Below, piece after piece: positions 8,587 through 12,937 of a stretch of 12,937 bases of DNA (the stretch's first letter is position 1; every line of letters begins with the position of its first letter). The notes under the pieces are model-generated. The model saw only the letters and a program-made list of their open reading frames with translations. It did not search any database and was not told the origin of the DNA. Source of the DNA: Hamiltosporidium magnivora (taxonomy: Eukaryota; Microsporidia; Dubosqiidae); the NCBI GenBank assembly GCA_004325065.1, contig PITI01000406.1, positions 1-12,937 on the forward strand. The letters are read 5' to 3'. The translations under genes and the position numbers were made by a program.

Positions 8587-8590
8587 GGGG
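8587..8590 (-). promoter_or_regulatory. CCCC start-proximal motif of the 418-residue gene
   Basis: On the minus strand, CCCC occupies -6 to -3 relative to the ATG and stands out in long A/T runs. CCC-like motifs close to start codons are described as a microsporidian transcription signal. This supports the chosen start. Confidence 0.55.
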
Positions 8591-9289
8591 TTTTTTTAAT
8601 TTTTTTTATATTAGAAAAACGGTTGAAAAAAAATTGTAAATTTTATAATAAATAAAACCATGCATAAACAAAACTATGCTATATATTTTTAATTTATCAA
8701 ATATAACCAGAAGAATGTAATAATATAAAAAATTATTCTTATTATTAAACATTTGTATGATTTAATTATATTTTTTAATAAAAGTTCATTTTTTCTAGAA
8801 ACAATAATACTCCTTTAGAATATTCATTTACATTTTTATTTGTAATTCAAAATCAACTTTTAATTTTTATTATTTTGATTTGAACAAAATATAAATTCAC
8901 GAATTAAAATATTCAGAAATGCTGATCAAACAATATTCCTTTTATAACCCTTTTTAATTAAAAGTTATAAAATACTTCACAGTCAAAAAATAATTCAAAT
9001 GAACACTTGTTTATAAGTTATTTTCCTTTCTTCTACTGTATTTAACTTTCTCAAAGTCAATTAAATAAACCGAATTTATTTAAAGCCAGAATTATTTTTT
9101 TATGAATAAGAATTTTCTTTAGTAATTCAACCGTTCTTTTGTAAATAAATGAAACCTCTTTATTAATAAATATTTTTTCCAACTTTTTTTTTCACATCTC
9201 AACTTTATAAAAATTATTTTCAAACTAATTTTTATTTAAATTTTCATTTAAAAATATAAGCAAAAGAAAAATGATTTTTTATTAAGAAT
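8591..9289. other. A+T-rich spacer between the 418-residue gene and the minisatellite
   Basis: There is no coding frame on either strand. It is nearly pure A/T and should include the promoter of the 418-residue gene at its left end. I see no RNA gene or further repeat. Confidence 0.5.
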
Positions 9290-9606
9290 ACCACTAAATT
9301 TATAAAAAGAAAATTTAATTTTATAAACTTTTATTTTAAACATACCACCACTTAAAAAACATGGAGAAACATAAAATTTATAAAAATAAAATTTAATTTT
9401 ATAAACTTTTGTACCAAACATACCACCAAATTTAAAAAAAACATAAAATTTATAAAAAAAATGTAAAAGAAAAATTCATTGGTACTAAACACACCATCGC
9501 TTAAAAAACATAGAGAAATATAAAATTTTTATAAAGAAAATAAAATTTTATAATCCTTTTGTATTAAACACACCACCGCTTAAAAAACATAGAGAAATAT
9601 AAAATC
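9290..9606. repeat. Imperfect tandem repeat (minisatellite) next to the eL24 stop
   Basis: Five anchor sites of the type CCACC(A/G) occur at 9291, 9345, 9423, 9494 and 9573, giving spacings of 54, 78, 71 and 79. The anchor is usually followed by GCTTAAAAAACATAGAGAAA, then TATAAAAT and an A+T-rich filler with ATTTAATTTTATAAACTTTT. The last two units (9491-9526 and 9570-9605) differ at only one of 36 positions. The array ends about 20 bases before the eL24 stop codon, so its end may be transcribed as the eL24 3' UTR. It is not a CRISPR: units vary in length and have no unique spacers. Confidence 0.75.
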
Positions 9607-9625
9607 CATTAAAATAAAAAATATT

Positions 9626-10047
9626 TTATTTCTTTCCTCTTCCCAAATTACTACTCCTATAAACTTTTCTATCCCCAGAAACTTTCTGTATCTTTTCTCT
9701 TCGTACATCACTTCCCTCTTCCTTTACTTCTTTTTCTTTCTTAACCAAAGCACTGGGTACATTATCAAACCCTCTTATAATTTTCATCGGTCTGACTACA
9801 CTTCGAACACCACCAGTTTTTCTACTTAGTCCTTTCTTGTGTTGAATACGACATGCCTGTGTCCATCTAACACTTCTTGGACTTATTTTTCTTGTCACGA
9901 AACTTAAAACTTTCTTATTTCTTAAAAATATTTGTTTTCCATCCAATCCCACACGTAAAAGTCCTTTTCCTTTTGGTATTGAATGGCCACTATAAACACA
10001 TATTCCAGCTCTTAAATTAATATAAATATACGGTACACCTACCTCAT
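9626..10047 (-). CDS. RPL24: 60S ribosomal protein eL24, spliced: join of 10047-10043 and 10010-9626 (minus)
   Basis: The spliced product is 129 residues. It begins MRAGICVYSGHSIPKGKG and continues GLDGKQIFLRNKKVLSF, then SPRSVRWTQACRIQHKKG, matching the eL24 order: Cys/Ser/Gly N-terminal fold, Pro-Gly-Lys-Gly-like loop, DGK, NPR-WT-like block, and KKG. The remainder is a basic Lys/Glu-rich tail, as in eukaryotic eL24. It is a large-subunit protein near the intersubunit bridge. Only one of the archaeal zinc-finger cysteines is clearly kept (Cys6), as is common in eukaryotes. The unspliced frame has no ATG near the needed position, and starting at GTG 9952 would drop the first 21 residues of the conserved fold. 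A 32-nt intron after ATGAG restores the start exactly. CCC lies at -6 to -4. Confidence 0.9.
10011..10042 (-). other. RPL24: 32-nt spliceosomal intron at codon 2 of eL24
   Basis: Read on the minus strand, the intron starts GTAGGT directly after ATGAG and ends TATTAATTTAAG before AGCTGG. TTAAT just before TTAAG looks like a branch point fused to the 3' splice site, the layout known for microsporidian introns, which are very short and cluster at the 5' ends of ribosomal protein genes. Its length (32) is not a multiple of three, so retention shifts the frame. Removal gives ATG AGA GCT GGA ATA TGT, which is M-R-A-G-I-C, as expected for eL24. The 5' site GTAGGT deviates by one base from GTAAGT. 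Confidence 0.85.
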
Positions 10048-10050
10048 TGA

Positions 10051-10053
10051 GGG
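10051..10053 (-). promoter_or_regulatory. CCC start-proximal motif of eL24
   Basis: On the minus strand, CCC sits at -6 to -4 before the exon 1 ATG. It is of the same kind as the CCCC upstream of the 418-residue gene, and independently supports ATG 10047-10045 as the eL24 start. Confidence 0.55.
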
Positions 10054-10127
10054 TTATTTTAATAGAAATATTTATTTCTAAAAATCAAAAAAAAAGAAGA
10101 ACTTTTGAAAATATAAGATTTACAGAT

Positions 10128-10241
10128 TCAAGCTTAAGAATTTAAAATCTAAAAAAAATAATTGAAATCGAATTATAACACAATATTTACACATATCAAG
10201 CTTAGGAATTTAAAATCTAAAAAAAATAATTGAAATAGAAT
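10128..10241. repeat. 46-nt tandem duplication upstream of eL24
   Basis: 10128-10173 and 10196-10241 are 46-nt copies with only two mismatches (44 of 46 identical). Both run TCAAGCTTA(A/G)GAATTTAAAA onward to GAAAT(C/A)GAAT. The repeat period is 68 nt, and a weaker match (ATTTACA) precedes each copy. It lies 81-194 nt upstream of the eL24 ATG, so it could carry duplicated promoter elements or be a recent slippage or duplication event. Confidence 0.8.
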
Positions 10242-10878
10242 GTTAAAATATGTAAATAAGGGTTTATATTAATCATAGTATGAATTTAATAGAAATAGAA
10301 AATTATTTTCTTTCTTAAATACTCAAATACTATATAAAAAATTCTAAACCAAATTTAATATTATTAACTTTCTTAAATATATTTATATTTCTCGTAAAAT
10401 CAATAACCGTTTTTTAGAAAAAAAATTAGAATTTTATGAAATAATTTTGGTTTTAACAGAATATTTCTAAGCCTAAACTGCCTTTTTTAAATTATTATAA
10501 ATAGAAACGCTCAAGATAATTTCTCTTATTTTTTATCTTAATTTTTTTGCAAATTATATTTAAAAAAATTCTGGTCTAAAATATTTTCACCTTTTTATTT
10601 TCAAATTAAATTATTATTTATTTTAAAAAGGCAATAATACCCTCCTGTTTCTCTATTAATTCAAAAAGGATAAACAATTTTAGAGAAAGACACAATTTAA
10701 AAAAAGAAAATAAAGTATGTTTACTGTATAACTAAACCAACGTTTCTTTCTTTTATTAGAAAATTAAAAGTTATAATTGATAAATTGAATTTAATATAAA
10801 GTTAATTTAGTCAAAATTTAGAATTAAGCTCATCATAATCATTATAATTTATAGTAAATATATTACTTTGGATTTAAA
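10242..10878. other. A+T-rich spacer
   Basis: No recognisable gene, RNA or repeat. A small less A+T-rich pocket (CCCTCCTGTTTC near 10640) has no coding frame around it. Confidence 0.5.
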
Positions 10879-11082
10879 ATGTCTCATAGAAGACAATAAA
10901 CCATTCAATTTTTAAATTTTAATTTTAGTAGCTTTATAAAGAAAAGAAGCGCTCAGATATTGAATATTTTGAAAAATAATTTGTTTGAATGTCGATATAA
11001 TTATTCTAAAAATGAATTTTATAATATTATATGCTTATATAACAAATTTTTTTATTTAAACAAACAACACAATTTGTTTTAA
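10879..11082 (+). pseudogene. Small reading frame broken by one TAA
   Basis: ATG at 10879 gives MSHRRQ, then TAA at 10897-10899, after which the same frame stays open for 60 codons to TAA 11080-11082. The second part reads FIKKRSAQILNILKNNLF, then NEFYNIICLYNKFFYLNKQ, with protein-like composition rather than simple A/T translation. It may be the remnant of a gene inactivated at codon 7. I recognise no family and there is no CCC motif at the ATG. Confidence 0.3.
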
Positions 11083-11099
11083 AAGATTGACAAGTTGTA

Positions 11100-11492
11100 T
11101 GTTCGTTTTTATGGCATTAACGCAGTTCTAGGTTTAACATAAATATTTGATTTTCAACACTCCGTTGATACTTACATCAAATTTTTTTTCATATATAAGA
11201 TTAGAATCCTATTACTAGGCGATGAAGTTACCAGGTGTTCGTTACATGGATTGTGATCGTAGGTCGAAAATACTCTAGGCTTCTTAAGACTATGCAGCAT
11301 TTTCACTTACTCTACACTTTCTGAACCCAATAAACTTCTAGCTAAGATATATTTCTGAGATTTACATGGGGTCAACCTAGACAGTGCAATGTTATACCAA
11401 CAGATATAACCTGCTACTTAGCCTTACTGGCTTTAAATGGTTTTAATTATTATATCTCCCAGCCGCCAAGTCTTCTAACCCGAGGGAGCATG
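11100..11492 (+). other. Less A+T-rich relic island joined to repeat copy 2
   Basis: Base composition changes visibly here, with many G and C between about 11160 and 11490. A plus frame from ATG 11222 reads MKLPGVRYMDCDRRSKIL, a stop, then DYAAFSLTLHFLNPINF, ISEIYMGST and LLLSLTGFKWF, broken by five stops up to about 11480. Each stop could arise by a single change from a sense codon. The composition matches the LINE relic and repeat copy 1 rather than the unique A/T spacer. It is probably decayed mobile-element or duplicated gene sequence; no family is identified. Confidence 0.4.
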
Positions 11493-11743
11493 GCTAGGTT
11501 TCCATACTTTTACATGAAGATTGCCTATAAATTTAATCATGATAGGCAGCTAATTAATAAAAACTACAAATAATTTTGTGATTTTGTGGAATTTTTTTGT
11601 CATTTTGTAAGCAATTGCTATAAAAAAACTTCTTCCGGAACAATCAAAAATGTGGTGTGGTTTTCAGTCTTAAAAAAAGCCAAAAGATGGTCTTCCACCA
11701 GTTTTACATACATATTCCAAGCAGATGGTTTTTTATGTGGTTA
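11493..11743 (+). repeat. Dispersed direct repeat, copy 2
   Basis: This is the diverged partner of bases 1-248 in the same orientation. The first 24 bases match with one difference. Later shared blocks are ACTACAAATAA, GGAACAA followed by TGTGGT, CCAAGCAGA and TTTTTTATGTGGTTA. An ATG at 11490-11492, with GGG just upstream, sits in frame with the block; the window starts one codon after the equivalent place in copy 1. Both copies share an in-frame TAA about 28 codons in. Reading on the plus strand, both give GT(T/I)xxVVW and FLCG farther on. On the minus strand both give PHKKxSAW and NHTT, so the original coding strand, if any, is undecided. Confidence 0.7.
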
Positions 11744-12268
11744 ATTATTCTATAAAAAACTTCAAATATTGACATTCTAATAAATAAATTAACAAAATTG
11801 AATAAAAACTAAGCGATAAATTTACTCACTAAACAAACACTTGGAATTTAGACATAAGCATTTGTCATATTCCTCTAAAAAAATAATAAAAAACGGTTAA
11901 AATTTTTTTAAATCTATTGCGGATTCGGAAAAGCAATCTAAACTGATACTTCTTTCTTTTAAAAAAGTTGCATTTAATTTTAGCTGAAACCAGGACTATC
12001 AAATTATAAGTATGAAATTAAAATTAGATAAATTTTAGTAAATTATATTACTCACTTAAAACAACAAAACAGGTATCGAAGTTAGTAATTGAAAATCGTA
12101 GAATATGGAAATGGTAATTTATGCTTGATATGCAAAAATATTTGCCAAATTGGCTTTTAAAAAAATAAAATCATTTTTTCCGAAAATGAAATGCATTAAT
12201 TAACCTTTTATGTAAATTACTAAAAAAGTAAACTTTCAATCTATTTATATTCTTTTAAATTATATTCC
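11744..12268. other. A+T-rich region upstream of the secreted-protein gene
   Basis: No coding frame or RNA gene is seen. It must contain the promoter of the gene starting at 12269. The ATG is preceded by TTCC rather than by a full CCC motif. Confidence 0.5.
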
Positions 12269-12937
12269 ATGATATTTTCTTCCAAAATTGTACTGAAAAT
12301 TTTAATTTTTGTTTTTTTGATTGAGAAAGCAAATACTTCGAATAATAATTGTGAGAATGAAATATTTGAATTGAAACAACTTGAACCTGCCAGTAAGTAT
12401 TACTTAAATATGATTTCGTATTATATAACGCGTCTTGTATTAAATGGAGAGTTAAATATGAATAGAGGTTCAGAGTTGGATTATATCTTAAATAACGCGA
12501 TTAAACGTTATCCTAGAAATGTTGAAAATCATTTTGTTAGATTTATGAACTTGGAATGGGATGAAAAACATCAGGCTTATAAATCTAAGAAGTTTGTTGG
12601 CAAGAACTGCTTCTGGAAGTTCTTACCAGTTTTGATTTATAAATTAAAAAATACTGTTTTAAAATCCATTATTGATAAATATAAAATAACTAATGATTAC
12701 TTCTCAAAGGAAATCGAAAATACACCGCAATGGAAAAGCCTTGACCGTAATGATTTTATTGACAATAAAATTAAGAAAGTTAGAGAAAAATTAAGTTTAT
12801 TCATAAGAAATTCTGGTAATAACCCTAACAACTCTTCTTCTGAACTTATATATGATGATAAATTTTGTAGAAATCCAAACAATAGGGAATATTTATTTGA
12901 AAACCAATTTCTTACTGAAAATGCTGGAATAAATTCT
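12269..12937 (+). CDS. Unidentified secreted-type protein, 5' part (runs off the window)
   Basis: The frame is open without a stop from ATG 12269 to the last base: 223 codons, incomplete at the 3' end. The N-terminus MIFSSKIVLKILIFVFLIEK followed by ANTSNNN is a convincing signal peptide: Lys, a hydrophobic core at residues 7-18, then a polar stretch. The mature part looks soluble and mostly helical, rich in Lys, Asn, Tyr and Ile, with three cysteines (28, 114, 200), an Asn/Ser-rich linker at 181-191 and a Trp/Phe-rich patch (KNCFWKFLPVLIY, 112-124). Such proteins are abundant in microsporidia and usually lineage-specific; function is unknown. GTAAGTAT at 12393-12400 resembles a 5' splice site, but no matching 3' site follows and the frame is open through it. 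Confidence 0.8.
   Translation, partial: MIFSSKIVLKILIFVFLIEKANTSNNNCENEIFELKQLEPASKYYLNMISYYITRLVLNGELNMNRGSELDYILNNAIKRYPRNVENHFVRFMNLEWDEKHQAYKSKKFVGKNCFWKFLPVLIYKLKNTVLKSIIDKYKITNDYFSKEIENTPQWKSLDRNDFIDNKIKKVREKLSLFIRNSGNNPNNSSSELIYDDKFCRNPNNREYLFENQFLTENAGINS

Noticed and set aside
9290..9606. CRISPR-like array
   Set aside because: Units vary in length, the intervals are themselves related A/T filler, and the window is eukaryotic.
9626..9952. A 108-residue eL24 starting from GTG at 9952
   Set aside because: It would lack the conserved first 21 residues. The residue before the block is Val in the spliced protein, and a two-exon model with a good intron and CCC-preceded ATG explains the locus better.
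12393..12400. GTAAGTAT, a perfect-looking 5' splice site in the secreted-protein gene
   Set aside because: No branch-point-plus-AG 3' site follows within the usual short distance, and the frame is open through it, so it is taken as coding.
12697..12882. 61-codon minus-strand frame
   Set aside because: It is antisense to the long open secreted-protein gene that starts at 12269.

Overview
The window reads as nuclear DNA of a microsporidian (intracellular fungus-related parasite). No single marker proves this, but several agree. The DNA is very A+T-rich, roughly three quarters or more by eye, and gene-poor. A ribosomal protein gene (eL24) carries a tiny 32-nt intron two bases after its ATG codon, with the branch-point-like sequence fused to the 3' splice site. 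CCC/CCCC motifs lie within a few bases of several ATGs. There is a fungal-type AAAP amino-acid permease, proteins that look secreted but are not recognisable, and a decayed REL-endonuclease LINE of the kind common in larger microsporidian genomes. I do not assign a genus.

Layout. Bases 1-248 are one copy of a dispersed repeat; a second, diverged copy lies at 11493-11743 in the same orientation. Bases 1029-1098 (minus) hold a degenerate tRNA-Glu-like sequence with A box, B box and a T5 terminator. Bases 1535-2884 (plus) are a broken gene with a CCC motif at its ATG and a hydrophobic N-terminus. It is followed directly by a decayed, apparently 5'-truncated R2/R4-type non-LTR retrotransposon (about 2990-4760, plus) whose reverse transcriptase and restriction-like endonuclease are still recognisable through many stops and frameshifts. 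An A+T-rich spacer leads to an intact amino-acid transporter (5455-6684, plus). Converging on it is an unidentified 418-residue protein with a helical N-terminus and a long disordered basic tail (7328-8584, minus). Next come a minisatellite (9290-9606) and the intron-containing eL24 gene (9626-10047, minus), whose upstream flank carries a 46-nt near-perfect duplication. The right side holds a broken small frame (10879-11082), a less A+T-rich relic island (about 11100-11750) that includes the second repeat copy, and the 5' part of a gene for a secreted protein (12269 to the window end, plus).

The genes do not form an operon or pathway. Three are ordinary parasite functions: nutrient import, ribosome assembly and probable export of a protein. 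They sit as small islands in a landscape of dead genes and dead mobile DNA. I did not find a new multi-gene defence or mobile system. The observations most worth following are the cryptic intron that restores the eL24 N-terminus, the LINE relic, the tRNA-like relic, and the repeat that lies upstream of a secreted-type reading frame at both ends of the window.
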